Shown one piece after another: positions 51,535-60,672 of a stretch of 64,000 nucleotides of DNA (the stretch's first letter is position 1; every line of letters starts with the position of its first letter). Source of the DNA: Longitalea arenae (GTDB taxonomy: Bacteria; Bacteroidota; Bacteroidia; Chitinophagales; Chitinophagaceae). Location: positions 248,001 to 312,000 of the forward strand of contig NZ_JAFFJX010000006.1 in assembly GCF_016924755.1 (NCBI RefSeq), given 5' to 3'. The notes beneath the pieces were generated by a model. The model was given only the letters and a program-made list of their open reading frames with translations. It did not search any database and had not been told where the DNA came from. Both the position numbers and the translations under genes were made by a program.

Positions 51535-54500
51535 TTATAATCCGATCTGTAATCCCAGGTTCAATACACGCTGGTTAAGGTATGAATCTCCGATAGAGTT
51601 ACTGGCCGTTTCAGGGTCCTGCTGGTATTTTTTGTAATTCGTCCAGGTAAACAGGTTATAGCCACTTATGTAAAAACGGGCATTGTTTATTTTTAAAGGC
51701 AACCAACTGTCGGGTACCTGGTAACTCAGTTCTACCGTTTTCAATCTGATATAATGTGCATTGATAAGCCAGAAATCTGACATATAATTGGTTCCGCTGT
51801 TAACACTGGCGGCATCGGTCGTTAAGCGTGGAAACAGCGCGCTTTCCGTATTGCCGGGCATCCATCGTTGTAAGTGAACGGGCTGGAACTGGCTTTTAAA
51901 GGGCTCGATGCCACTGCCGATAATACTGAAACTATAATCGTAGGCGCCCTGGAAAAGCACGTTCATGCTGAATCCCTTATACCGCGCACCCAATGTTAAC
52001 CCGAAATTGGTAGAGGGTAGATTGGGTTTGCCGATAGGGGCCATATCCAACTGATCGATCACATTATCGCCGTTCAGGTCCTGATATTTAAGATCGCCGG
52101 GCTTCACACTGCCGGTATTGGGCTTGGCGCTTTTGTCGATATCGGCCTGATTCTGGTAAAAGCCGGTCCATTTATAACCAAATGGCTGGTTAATGGGATG
52201 ATCCGTTGCGGTTAACCACGGATATCGCTGCGCGGCTTCGTCTTTGAACAAAACAATATTTTTGGCTACGGATATAGTGGGTGTAATGTTGAATTGTACA
52301 TTGCCGATCTTATCCTGGTAAGTGGCTATCAGTTCCCAGCCCCTGTTCTTTACAGAGCCAATGTTTACGGGCGGCGTGCCAATACCCAGCACCATTGGAA
52401 TAGAACCGCGGTACACGAGCTGGTCGATACGAAGATCCCGGAAATACTCCACGGTGAAGGACAGCCGGTCCTGCAGCATATTCACATCCAGCGCATAGTT
52501 TTGCGACTTTTTCTTTTCCCAGGTTACATGGCTGTTACCCAGCGTTCCTTCCCTGATACCCTGGCTCACGCCACCGGTTTCTCCAAATGAATAATTACCT
52601 CCCAATTCATATACCTGTTCATAAATATAACGATTGCTGATAACGGCATCAGATCCTACCATGCCATAGGATGCACGCAGTTTGAACAGCTTGACAAAAG
52701 GCAGCAGGTTCTCAAAGAAAGGTTCGGCAGCGATGTTCCACCCGGCCGAAACAGCCGGGAACAGGCCATAGCGGTTATTACTTTGAAAACGGTCTGAACC
52801 GTTATAAGCCATATTCACATCTACCAGGTACTTTCTTTTGTAATTGTAGCCGGCAGACAAACTATAACCCCGGAAATTCTCAGGAACGGATGCCTGGTTG
52901 GTGTAACTGTTCTGGTTCAGCAGCAGCATCGTTCTTACCTGGTGATCGCCAAAAATGCGGTCGTAGTTCAGGTAGGCCTGAATATTTACCCGCTTATCTG
53001 AAATATTGGTACCGGCACTTACCTCGTAGGTAGGCATGCTGTACCGGCCGCGTGGATCTATACTGTATGAACCGGTGGCTGCATCGTAATGGTAGCTGGG
53101 CGGCAGATCGCGCAACAGCTTACGCCAGACATCCCAGGTGCTGGCATAGGCAATACGGCCGGTGAACGACAGGCCACGCAAAACAGCATCGAGCTTTTGC
53201 GTGCCGCCAAACAGAATGTTCAGATCGTTTTGTTTGGTGCGGGTATAACCAGATAAAGCGAGCCTTGCATTCAATGTAGGTAAACTGTGTTTTGTTCTGT
53301 ATGCATAGGCATAGGTGCCATTCGGGTTCATAAAGGGTGCCGCATACGGTGTGATCTTGTCGAAGTTGTAGATCTCCTCCATAATATTACTGGTGTTGGG
53401 CGTATTGATCATCCCAAAACGGCCGGTCACATCCAGGCGCAGGCTCAATGTGCTGGTAGCCTGGATATCGAGATTGGTCCTGAAGTTAAAGCGGCGGAAA
53501 AAGTAGTTCGTGTTCAGGTTCTCATTATTGCCTGAAAAGTCTTTGATGGAACCATTTTGGGTAAGCGCTCCGAATGATGTAAAATATTTTACGGTTCCGG
53601 TGCCTCCTGAAATGTCTACATTGGTGTTCGCCTGCAATGAATAATTCTTGAAGATGGCATCGTACCAGTTTATATCAGGGTGGCCGTAAGGATCGTCCCC
53701 CTGCTGAAAATGGTCCAGGTCCACCTGCGTAAATTGCGGGGCCAGTCCGTCGTTGGCGCGCGCTTCATTCACCAACAATGCGGTTTCATAGGCGTTCAGG
53801 AATTTTGGTTTGAAAGTGGGCACCTGTGCGCCGGCTTCTGAACGTATATTTACCCGTGGTTTGCCAATGCTGCCACGCCGGGTAGTGACCACCAGTACGC
53901 CATTGGCGCCTTTAATACCATAAATAGCGGTAGTAGAAGCGTCTTTGAGAATAGATATGCTTTCAATCTCGTTCACGTTTATTTGCGCCAGTTGCACATA
54001 AGTATATTCAATATCATCAACAATGATCAGGGGTCGGTTACCTTCGGCATTCAATGAGCTCACGCCGCGAATAAAATAATCTGCCGCATCATTGCCCGGC
54101 TGGCCAGACCGCTGCTGCGAAAAGAATCCCGGCAACCGGCCCGACAAAGCATTTTGTACATTGGCGGTAGGCACCAGCCTGATCTCTTCCGCTTTGATGC
54201 TGCTTACAGAACCCGTATTGGTGATCCGTTGCTTCTTGCCGAAGCCAACCACGATCACATCTTCCATGGCGCCGCGGCTGGCCTGCAAGGTAATTTCTAT
54301 ATTATCGTCTTTTACATTTACCTCCTGTGTTACATAGCCGATATACGACACCACCAGGGTATTGGTTTTTGACCGCAGAGTGATCCGGAACCGTCCGTCA
54401 TTGCCTGCAGTAGTGCCATTAGTGCTATTACCTTTTTCAGTAATATTAGCATTGGCCACAGGGCCGTTGTCATTCTTAACAATACCGGTAACCGTCCGCT

Positions 54501-54564
54501 GCCCCATCGTGAGCACAGGTAATACCAGTATGAGTATGATAAAATGCAGGGAAATCCTTTTCAT
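51535..54564 (-). CDS. SusC/RagA TonB-linked outer membrane protein 2
   Basis: About 1009 residues from the start MKRISLHFII at 54564 (an in-frame ATG lies two codons upstream). Signal peptide, then a carboxypeptidase-regulatory-like domain (about 24-95, TVTGIVKNDNGPVANANITEKG), TonB-box region DVIVVGFGKKQR (about 104), plug with NALSGRLPGFFSQQRSGQPG and IRGVSSLN (about 135-170), then a barrel ending NLGLQIGL. Imports a glycan with a SusD partner by TonB energy. No STN signalling domain is seen. A SusD gene lies 28 bp upstream. Confidence 0.96.
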   Translation of the reverse strand: MKRISLHFIILILVLPVLTMGQRTVTGIVKNDNGPVANANITEKGNSTNGTTAGNDGRFRITLRSKTNTLVVSYIGYVTQEVNVKDDNIEITLQASRGAMEDVIVVGFGKKQRITNTGSVSSIKAEEIRLVPTANVQNALSGRLPGFFSQQRSGQPGNDAADYFIRGVSSLNAEGNRPLIIVDDIEYTYVQLAQINVNEIESISILKDASTTAIYGIKGANGVLVVTTRRGSIGKPRVNIRSEAGAQVPTFKPKFLNAYETALLVNEARANDGLAPQFTQVDLDHFQQGDDPYGHPDINWYDAIFKNYSLQANTNVDISGGTGTVKYFTSFGALTQNGSIKDFSGNNENLNTNYFFRRFNFRTNLDIQATSTLSLRLDVTGRFGMINTPNTSNIMEEIYNFDKITPYAAPFMNPNGTYAYAYRTKHSLPTLNARLALSGYTRTKQNDLNILFGGTQKLDAVLRGLSFTGRIAYASTWDVWRKLLRDLPPSYHYDAATGSYSIDPRGRYSMPTYEVSAGTNISDKRVNIQAYLNYDRIFGDHQVRTMLLLNQNSYTNQASVPENFRGYSLSAGYNYKRKYLVDVNMAYNGSDRFQSNNRYGLFPAVSAGWNIAAEPFFENLLPFVKLFKLRASYGMVGSDAVISNRYIYEQVYELGGNYSFGETGGVSQGIREGTLGNSHVTWEKKKSQNYALDVNMLQDRLSFTVEYFRDLRIDQLVYRGSIPMVLGIGTPPVNIGSVKNRGWELIATYQDKIGNVQFNITPTISVAKNIVLFKDEAAQRYPWLTATDHPINQPFGYKWTGFYQNQADIDKSAKPNTGSVKPGDLKYQDLNGDNVIDQLDMAPIGKPNLPSTNFGLTLGARYKGFSMNVLFQGAYDYSFSIIGSGIEPFKSQFQPVHLQRWMPGNTESALFPRLTTDAASVNSGTNYMSDFWLINAHYIRLKTVELSYQVPDSWLPLKINNARFYISGYNLFTWTNYKKYQQDPETASNSIGDSYLNQRVLNLGLQIGL

Positions 54565-54592
54565 ATGCATGAATTAGCAATGGTTATCAATT

Positions 54593-56290
54593 TTACCAGC
54601 CGGGGTTTTGTTGCATGTTCGGGTTCTTGGCCACTTCGTCGTAATGTATGGGATACAGATACATGGCCGGCGCTTTGAACCGGGGTGTTAATATTTGAAT
54701 GCGCTGGTAGCTTCTGTTACCGGCGCTGGAAACATCTATACGCATGCCATGCAAAGGCGTATTCATAACCTGTTCTGCTATCTTCCACCGGCGGATGTCG
54801 AAGAAACGGTGTTCTTCAAACGCCAGCTCCACCCTCCTTTCGTTGCGGATGATCGTTCGCATTTCTTCTTTGCTTAACCCACCGGGTAGTTGATAAGGAT
54901 TTAAACCGGCGCGCCGGCGAAGAGCAGCTACCGCATCATATACCTCCTGTACAGGCCCTTCATATTCATTCAAAGCTTCGGCATAATTCAACAATACTTC
55001 GCCGTACCGGAAAAATGCAAAATTGTGCGATACATTGGCCAGGTTGTTCTCATTCTCGAAATTACCCATGAACTTACGCATGTAATATCCGCTGCGGGTT
55101 TGTTGTACGCTGGTGTTGGGCTTGTCGAGACCGCCTTCGAAAGTTTGCACCGCCCGGTTCATCCATTGGGAACCGTTGTAAAAAATGGTAAACGTTAGCC
55201 GTGGATCACGATTCGCATATGGAAAGGCGGCATCATACCCCGAGGAAGGGTCATTTATGGGCAGGCCGTTGCTCATAGGAAAAGCGTCTACCAGTTCCTG
55301 GGTAGGGCTGGTACGGCCAACCGAAACGGCCGCTGCGTAGCCAATGGGGCCATTGTTCTTCTCCACATCCTGGTTAGGCCCCTGTACCCTGGCAAAGATC
55401 ACCTCGCGGCTATTGGGAACGATAAAAATATTCTTGAAGTCGTTTTCCAGGGTAAATTTGCCATAATCGATGAGCTCTCTGGCAGCATCGGCAGCCAGTT
55501 TCCAGCGTTCAGCATTGTAATTGGTGTAGCCAGTCAATGTATTGCCTGCTTCAATATTGCCGCCATTGAATAAAGGGCTGGCTGCATATAACAGCGTTCT
55601 TGCTTTTAAGGCCAGGGCAGCTCCTTTGGTAACATAGCCCAGTTTGCTGTCTTCTATAGGATCGATGTATAAGCTGTCGGCAGCCTTATTACATTCGGAT
55701 ACTATGTAGTTAACGGTTTCCTCAAACGAACTTCTCGCGATACTTACATCATCGTTCACCTGCCGCACCCGGTCGCCCATGACCGGTACACCGCCATATC
55801 TTTTCAATAATTCAAAATACGCGAAGGCGCGTAAAAAACGGGCTTCGCCGCGCCAGGCTGGTTTGGCAGGCCGGCCATCGGCCAACATCGTGTTCAACGG
55901 CACTCTGTCGAAGTTGTTCAGAAATAAGCTGGCCTTGCGAATGGTATTATAAGCGTTGTTCCAGACATCTTCCGGATTGGTGAGCGAAGTAAAACTGGAC
56001 GTAGCTAGTTTCTGGATCTCGGTATTGCCGGTCGCCGATGAAATGGCATCGTCGCTGGCCGCATCGAGCAGGTCGCTGCTGACCCTGTTATACCCTGCGG
56101 GTAAATTGCGGTACATATCTGCCAGAAAACCCCTGGCCTTTGTTCCCAGTGAATCGTTTACGTCCCAAACATATTCTTCGGTGAATTGTTCCAACGGCAC
56201 GTCTTCCCATGTCTTTTTGCAACCGGTGATCACCAGCGCACTGAAAACAACCAGCATTGCACAACGGCATACTTTATTATGAGGGTTCAT
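54593..56290 (-). CDS. RagB/SusD-family surface glycan-binding lipoprotein 2
   Basis: 565 residues, lipoprotein signal with ITGC (Cys about 24). SusD features: FLRAFAYFELLKRYGGVPV (about 150-168), the TPR-like AALALKARTLLYAASPLFN (about 216-234), FRYGEVLLNYAEALNE (about 430) and LAFEEHRFFDIRRWKIAE (about 505). Binds the glycan at the cell surface and closes over the SusC barrel. Its start is 5 bp past the end of the SusC gene at 56296, the standard SusC-SusD coupling, so this pair is a likely functional unit. Confidence 0.95.
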   Translation of the reverse strand: MNPHNKVCRCAMLVVFSALVITGCKKTWEDVPLEQFTEEYVWDVNDSLGTKARGFLADMYRNLPAGYNRVSSDLLDAASDDAISSATGNTEIQKLATSSFTSLTNPEDVWNNAYNTIRKASLFLNNFDRVPLNTMLADGRPAKPAWRGEARFLRAFAYFELLKRYGGVPVMGDRVRQVNDDVSIARSSFEETVNYIVSECNKAADSLYIDPIEDSKLGYVTKGAALALKARTLLYAASPLFNGGNIEAGNTLTGYTNYNAERWKLAADAARELIDYGKFTLENDFKNIFIVPNSREVIFARVQGPNQDVEKNNGPIGYAAAVSVGRTSPTQELVDAFPMSNGLPINDPSSGYDAAFPYANRDPRLTFTIFYNGSQWMNRAVQTFEGGLDKPNTSVQQTRSGYYMRKFMGNFENENNLANVSHNFAFFRYGEVLLNYAEALNEYEGPVQEVYDAVAALRRRAGLNPYQLPGGLSKEEMRTIIRNERRVELAFEEHRFFDIRRWKIAEQVMNTPLHGMRIDVSSAGNRSYQRIQILTPRFKAPAMYLYPIHYDEVAKNPNMQQNPGW

Positions 56291-56295
56291 AAAAG

Positions 56296-59196
56296 TTATA
56301 ATTTGATATTGATACCTGTATTGATCACCCGCTGAATAGGATATTCCTTGCCATACACTTCCGGATCGCCATAAGGCGCATCGGCATGCGTAAACAGGTT
56401 TTGCGCATTGACGAATACACGCACCTGGCGCAGCTTCAGTTTTTTAATCCATGACTGCGGCAGTGCATAACCCAGGTCAATGTTCTTTATACGGATGTAA
56501 TCGCCGGAATGCAACCAGTATGTACTGTTGCTGACATGATTATTGTTATTAAATCCATAGGTAAGCCGCGGATAGGTGGCCGTGGCGGCGTTTTCGGGCG
56601 TCCAGCGGCCGAGGTGGTGATTATACAATTGCCCGGTGCGATTCAGCGCTCCGAATTCAAATTGTGTTTCCCAGGAGTTGAGTAAGAAGCTGCGGTTTTC
56701 CACGCCCTGCAGCAGAATGCTGATGTTAAATCCCCTGTATTCGATACCGGCGTTGATGCCATAGAAGAAAAATGGTTTGTTACCGCTGATATTCGTCTCG
56801 TCGAACTGATCTATCACGCCATCCCCGTTCAGGTCGCGGTACCTGATATCACCGGGTTGCAAGGTATAGCCGGCAATGGAAGCTGATGAATTCGCTTCTT
56901 CCTGGGTTTGTATCAGTCCATCCGCAATATAACCAAAGGTAGCACCTACCCGCTGGCCTGTTCTTTCATTCCAGGCATAACGGCGGCCAATTTCGTCCAT
57001 GAACAGCACTTCAGACCCGGTAAAACTGCCATTGGCGTTAATAAAATACCGGAAGTTGTTGAGGGCATCCTGCCAGCTAACCGACAATTCCGTACCCGTA
57101 TACCGGTTGCGGCCAATATTTTCAGCGGGATAACTGTTGCCGATCAACGCGATGCTGCGCCCACGCACCTGCATCAGATCAAAGTATTCGTCGCGGTAAT
57201 AGTCTGCACTGATCTGCAGCCGGTCGTTGAAGATGCCAATATCAAGGCCGACATTGAATTTATGTGCCTTTTCGGCTTCGGCATTTTCATTCACCAGCGG
57301 TAATTCGTATACGCCGTTCAACGGAGTATTGTTCACGCCATAGCCGTATGACTGAAAGCGATCGCTGTAGGAAGGCCGCCAGGTGAAATAACCCATATTC
57401 GCATTGCCGGTCAATCCATAATTCACCCGCCATTTGAACCTGTTAAGCCAATCAAGATTGTCCCTGATAAATGGTTCTTCGGCCATATTCCAGCCTATTC
57501 CAGCTGCGTAAAAAACGCCAAAACGATGGCCGGGTTTAAAACGATCATAACCACTATATGTTATGGCGCCTTCCAGCAAATACTTATCGGCAAAATTATA
57601 CCCCAGCTTTGCCGCCATATTGGTGAATTTCGAGGGCAGATCGAAATTGTAAGTGGTTTGCTGCTGATCAAATAAAGTAACAGCTTCAAGCTGGTGCCGG
57701 CCGAATTGCTTTGTGTATCCCAGTGAAGCCTGGTAAAACCAGAACTGGCCGCTCGCAGTAATGCTGAAGTTGTTACCCTGGCTCACAGGGCTTCCATATT
57801 GAGTGTAGGAAGTGTCGGTGCCGGTGGCATTCATCCGGAACACCGGCGATACTTTACTCCTGTTTATGACGGAGGACGTGAGCACCGATGTGCTGGCTTT
57901 TCCCCTGAACCACATTCCTTTTACCCAATTGTCTAGTTTGTAGGAAAGGTCAAGGGTGCTTAAGAGCTCTTTGTCGTTATTCATTATGTAACCCGAATTG
58001 GCCAATTGCGCATACACGTTATTGGTGTAGGTGGCTGTACCGCCAAAACTTTTATCGGGATTGAATACAGGATACGCATTATTAGGCGTGCCAAGCATGG
58101 TCCTGAAGATGTTCAGGTAGCCGGCGCCAGGTTGATTGCCATCCTGGATGCGGCCAAAGATCTGTAAAGAAATATTGAGCTCTTTGGTAAGGTCAACGTT
58201 AACCTTTGTATTGATCAGGTAGCGCTTGATCTCCTGCCTGGTATTATAGGAGTTGTTGCCACCTTCCTTCAGCATGCCCTGCTGACCGGTGTAGCTCAGT
58301 CCTACCAGGTAACGCGCCACCTTGGAACCGCCCGTCACATTTAAAGAATACCGGTTTAATAAGGAGCTCTTTTCAAGCAGCTCTTTCTGCCAGTTTACAT
58401 CCGGGTACAAATAAGGGTCGAGGTGATTGCGGTAGCCTTCAAATTGCTCTTTAGTATAAGCAGGCGCCTGCCCGCTGTTGATCAACGCTTCATTCATCAG
58501 GTAGGCAAACTGGTAAGCAGGTAATGGATCGAGTAAGCCCAGCGGCGATTGCCAGCCCGATTGGGCGGTCAAAGAGATCTGTGGTGGCCCCTGTTGTGGC
58601 TTTTTCGTGGTAACCAGTAACAGGCCTCTTGAACTTTTTTGGCCCAGCAGGATAGAAGACAGCGCATCCTTTTGTACGGATATGGACTCGATCGTTTCGG
58701 GATCGAGCGAAAAGATATCGCGCTGTACGCCGTCGATCACGGTTACCGGGTCCTGCCCGCGCAGGGTGAAATCGATCTCGGTGTTATCAGTCGTTTCTGT
58801 CCTTCCTACCGAAGCCTTATTCGGTATATTGAACAATATTTCCTGCTGGGTAATGCCGGTAGTAGGCGTAAACGTCCACCCGCTGGTTTGCTGTGCATAC
58901 AACCCTGCCAGGCGGCCGGGCAAGGCATATGCATATAACGAGGCCGGGGTAGTGGTAAGCTCACCGGTATAAATGGTAGCGGTTGCCTGTACCAGGCCGG
59001 TTTTGTTTTTTTCGCCGTATAGTATATCTATGCGTTGGCGGTTTTGCGCCTTCCCGATGGTAATAATGGTATCTGCGGTAACGGGTGGCAGCGTATCGGC
59101 AGCTCCCTTACCGGTTTGCGCCTGCAAGGTGCCAACACTCATCAACAACAAGCCACACCCGGTGGCCATGAAATGTTTATAGAAACTGCAAGCCAT
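56296..59196 (-). CDS. SusC/RagA TonB-linked outer membrane protein 1, short N terminus
   Basis: About 966 residues from the start at 59196 (an upstream frame start at 59247 would overlap the DUF4961 gene). Signal peptide ends near TLQAQ. The next 60-70 residues show neither a carboxypeptidase-regulatory-like domain nor an STN domain; the plug follows almost directly (YAYALPGRLAGLYAQQTSG, about 85; ESISVQKDALSSILLGQKSS, about 170). The barrel ends NTGINIKL. So it is an SusC of compact architecture. Followed 5 bp later by SusD 2. Confidence 0.94.
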   Translation of the reverse strand: MACSFYKHFMATGCGLLLMSVGTLQAQTGKGAADTLPPVTADTIITIGKAQNRQRIDILYGEKNKTGLVQATATIYTGELTTTPASLYAYALPGRLAGLYAQQTSGWTFTPTTGITQQEILFNIPNKASVGRTETTDNTEIDFTLRGQDPVTVIDGVQRDIFSLDPETIESISVQKDALSSILLGQKSSRGLLLVTTKKPQQGPPQISLTAQSGWQSPLGLLDPLPAYQFAYLMNEALINSGQAPAYTKEQFEGYRNHLDPYLYPDVNWQKELLEKSSLLNRYSLNVTGGSKVARYLVGLSYTGQQGMLKEGGNNSYNTRQEIKRYLINTKVNVDLTKELNISLQIFGRIQDGNQPGAGYLNIFRTMLGTPNNAYPVFNPDKSFGGTATYTNNVYAQLANSGYIMNNDKELLSTLDLSYKLDNWVKGMWFRGKASTSVLTSSVINRSKVSPVFRMNATGTDTSYTQYGSPVSQGNNFSITASGQFWFYQASLGYTKQFGRHQLEAVTLFDQQQTTYNFDLPSKFTNMAAKLGYNFADKYLLEGAITYSGYDRFKPGHRFGVFYAAGIGWNMAEEPFIRDNLDWLNRFKWRVNYGLTGNANMGYFTWRPSYSDRFQSYGYGVNNTPLNGVYELPLVNENAEAEKAHKFNVGLDIGIFNDRLQISADYYRDEYFDLMQVRGRSIALIGNSYPAENIGRNRYTGTELSVSWQDALNNFRYFINANGSFTGSEVLFMDEIGRRYAWNERTGQRVGATFGYIADGLIQTQEEANSSASIAGYTLQPGDIRYRDLNGDGVIDQFDETNISGNKPFFFYGINAGIEYRGFNISILLQGVENRSFLLNSWETQFEFGALNRTGQLYNHHLGRWTPENAATATYPRLTYGFNNNNHVSNSTYWLHSGDYIRIKNIDLGYALPQSWIKKLKLRQVRVFVNAQNLFTHADAPYGDPEVYGKEYPIQRVINTGINIKL

Positions 59197-59237
59197 AGTT
59201 GGTTTTTTTAAAATTGGCAGGGGTATTTTTTGAACGA

Positions 59238-60209
59238 TTACCGGCAACTGAAAGTGAATACAAAGGGATCGCCGGTGTTGCCCTGTTTAAGTACTTTGAT
59301 GGTTCCCGTTACATCGGTGAAATAGTATTCTATCCGGTCAAGGCTTTGTCCTTCGGTTAACCCGAAATATTTACGCGGCCAGATGTCCTTACGCCATTTT
59401 TTACCGCCTAATGCAGTAAAGGCAGTTTCACCGTCCTGTTTGCATACCGTTATTTCCTTGTTGTCGGTGGTATAGCCTTTGGCACACAGAAATACTTTAT
59501 CGGCGCCTGACAGGTTGGTTGCAATGGCGTCTTCATCATATTTGATCGTTATGATATCGTTATCGGTGCTTTGTACGGGATCGATGGCGCTTATCTGCGG
59601 GCTGCAAAAATCTATGAGCGCGCCGCTGCCATTCGTCACTTCAAAACAATCGCTGAACCATTTGCCATAAAACTTGGGCTCGCTGAGCTCCTGCTGGCTG
59701 GAGGCGCTGAAATAACCAAGTTTTACCCGCAGGTTTCCGGCACCTACTTTCACTTTGATGGTTACATCGGCTTCAATGGGTGGCAGATCGCTCAGGTCAA
59801 AAGCCCTGTCTGACTGAAACACGATCCATTCCAGGTCATTGATATAGTTGCCCCCAATGCCCAGGCGTTCCTGTATTGCTTCGGCCCAGGTTTGGCTGGC
59901 GCCTTTTGGGGCAGCATTGGCTGGTACCGGGCTCATGGTACCATTGTCGAAGCTGCTTGTATAGTACATGCGCATGTTCTGGCGTGCATTCCAGCTGCGG
60001 GGGGCCAGGAAACCAACGATCAGTCTCGATTGCGGCTGATCCCAATAGGGATCCATCCAGGCTTTAACAACCGCCGTCAGCGTATCCCCGGCATTTACCG
60101 ATGCAGGCTGGGAAAGACCGCGTATTTCAATACAGTTGGCCACAATGATGGCAACTGCAAGCAGAAAGAAAATGATGCGCAGCTTTTCTTTTTTGAACAA
60201 TCGTTTCAT
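59238..60209 (-). CDS. DUF4961-like cell-surface protein
   Basis: 323 residues beginning with a short basic N terminus and a hydrophobic segment (IIFFLLAVAIIVANC, about 14-28) that looks like a lipobox signal (Cys about 26). Beta-sandwich-type sequence follows. It matches the DUF4961 family, which is normally encoded next to DUF5004 and SusCD genes; here DUF5004 lies 13 bp upstream and SusC 1 follows. The NSTRLIVGFLAPRSWNARQNM region and WRKDIWPRKYFGLTEGQSLDR (about 265-285) are conserved-looking. Probably binds glycan at the cell surface. Confidence 0.8.
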   Translation of the reverse strand: MKRLFKKEKLRIIFFLLAVAIIVANCIEIRGLSQPASVNAGDTLTAVVKAWMDPYWDQPQSRLIVGFLAPRSWNARQNMRMYYTSSFDNGTMSPVPANAAPKGASQTWAEAIQERLGIGGNYINDLEWIVFQSDRAFDLSDLPPIEADVTIKVKVGAGNLRVKLGYFSASSQQELSEPKFYGKWFSDCFEVTNGSGALIDFCSPQISAIDPVQSTDNDIITIKYDEDAIATNLSGADKVFLCAKGYTTDNKEITVCKQDGETAFTALGGKKWRKDIWPRKYFGLTEGQSLDRIEYYFTDVTGTIKVLKQGNTGDPFVFTFSCR

Positions 60210-60222
60210 AGTAATTATTTAG

Positions 60223-60648
60223 CTAGAGGGGCAATGGTTCAAGCGTATATTCATATTTGTTGGAGGTACAACCCGGACTGAACGTGAGAATAAGGCTTCG
60301 TTTCCCTTTTACCACCGGGTAACGGAATGCGGGGCGCACCGGTGCAGCCGCCCCCTCCTGCTGCAGGCTGAGCGCTTGCGGATATTGAGGATCATCGAAA
60401 CTCCATCGCCCGTTCCCGGCCACTACAAATGGTACAGGATCAGTGAGGGTGTAACTGCTATCGGTGAAGTTGATGCGGAAAGCGCTGAAATCAAACCTGG
60501 CTGTTATATCTTCCCCGTTACGTATCACTTTTACAATTTTCCAGGCGCCGGTCAATGGTTTGTCAGCCTCTGTGAAGACCAGCTCTTTTTTCCGGCAGGC
60601 AGCCAGGATCACCAGTATCAGCACCAGTGCATTTCTTTTATTTTTCAT
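60223..60648 (-). CDS. DUF5004-like lipoprotein
   Basis: 141 residues with lipobox (LVILAAC, Cys about 18). Lipocalin-like small beta domain with LTGAWKIVKVIRNGEDIT (about 32-49), FRINFTDSSYTLTD (about 57-70) and GNGRWSFDDPQYPQAL (about 78-93). Fits the DUF5004 family. It is in an operon between SusD 1 (24 bp upstream) and DUF4961 (13 bp downstream). Function unknown; surface location likely. Confidence 0.82.
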   Translation of the reverse strand: MKNKRNALVLILVILAACRKKELVFTEADKPLTGAWKIVKVIRNGEDITARFDFSAFRINFTDSSYTLTDPVPFVVAGNGRWSFDDPQYPQALSLQQEGAAAPVRPAFRYPVVKGKRSLILTFSPGCTSNKYEYTLEPLPL

Positions 60649-60672
60649 AACGCAGTTATTATGCTTGAATAA

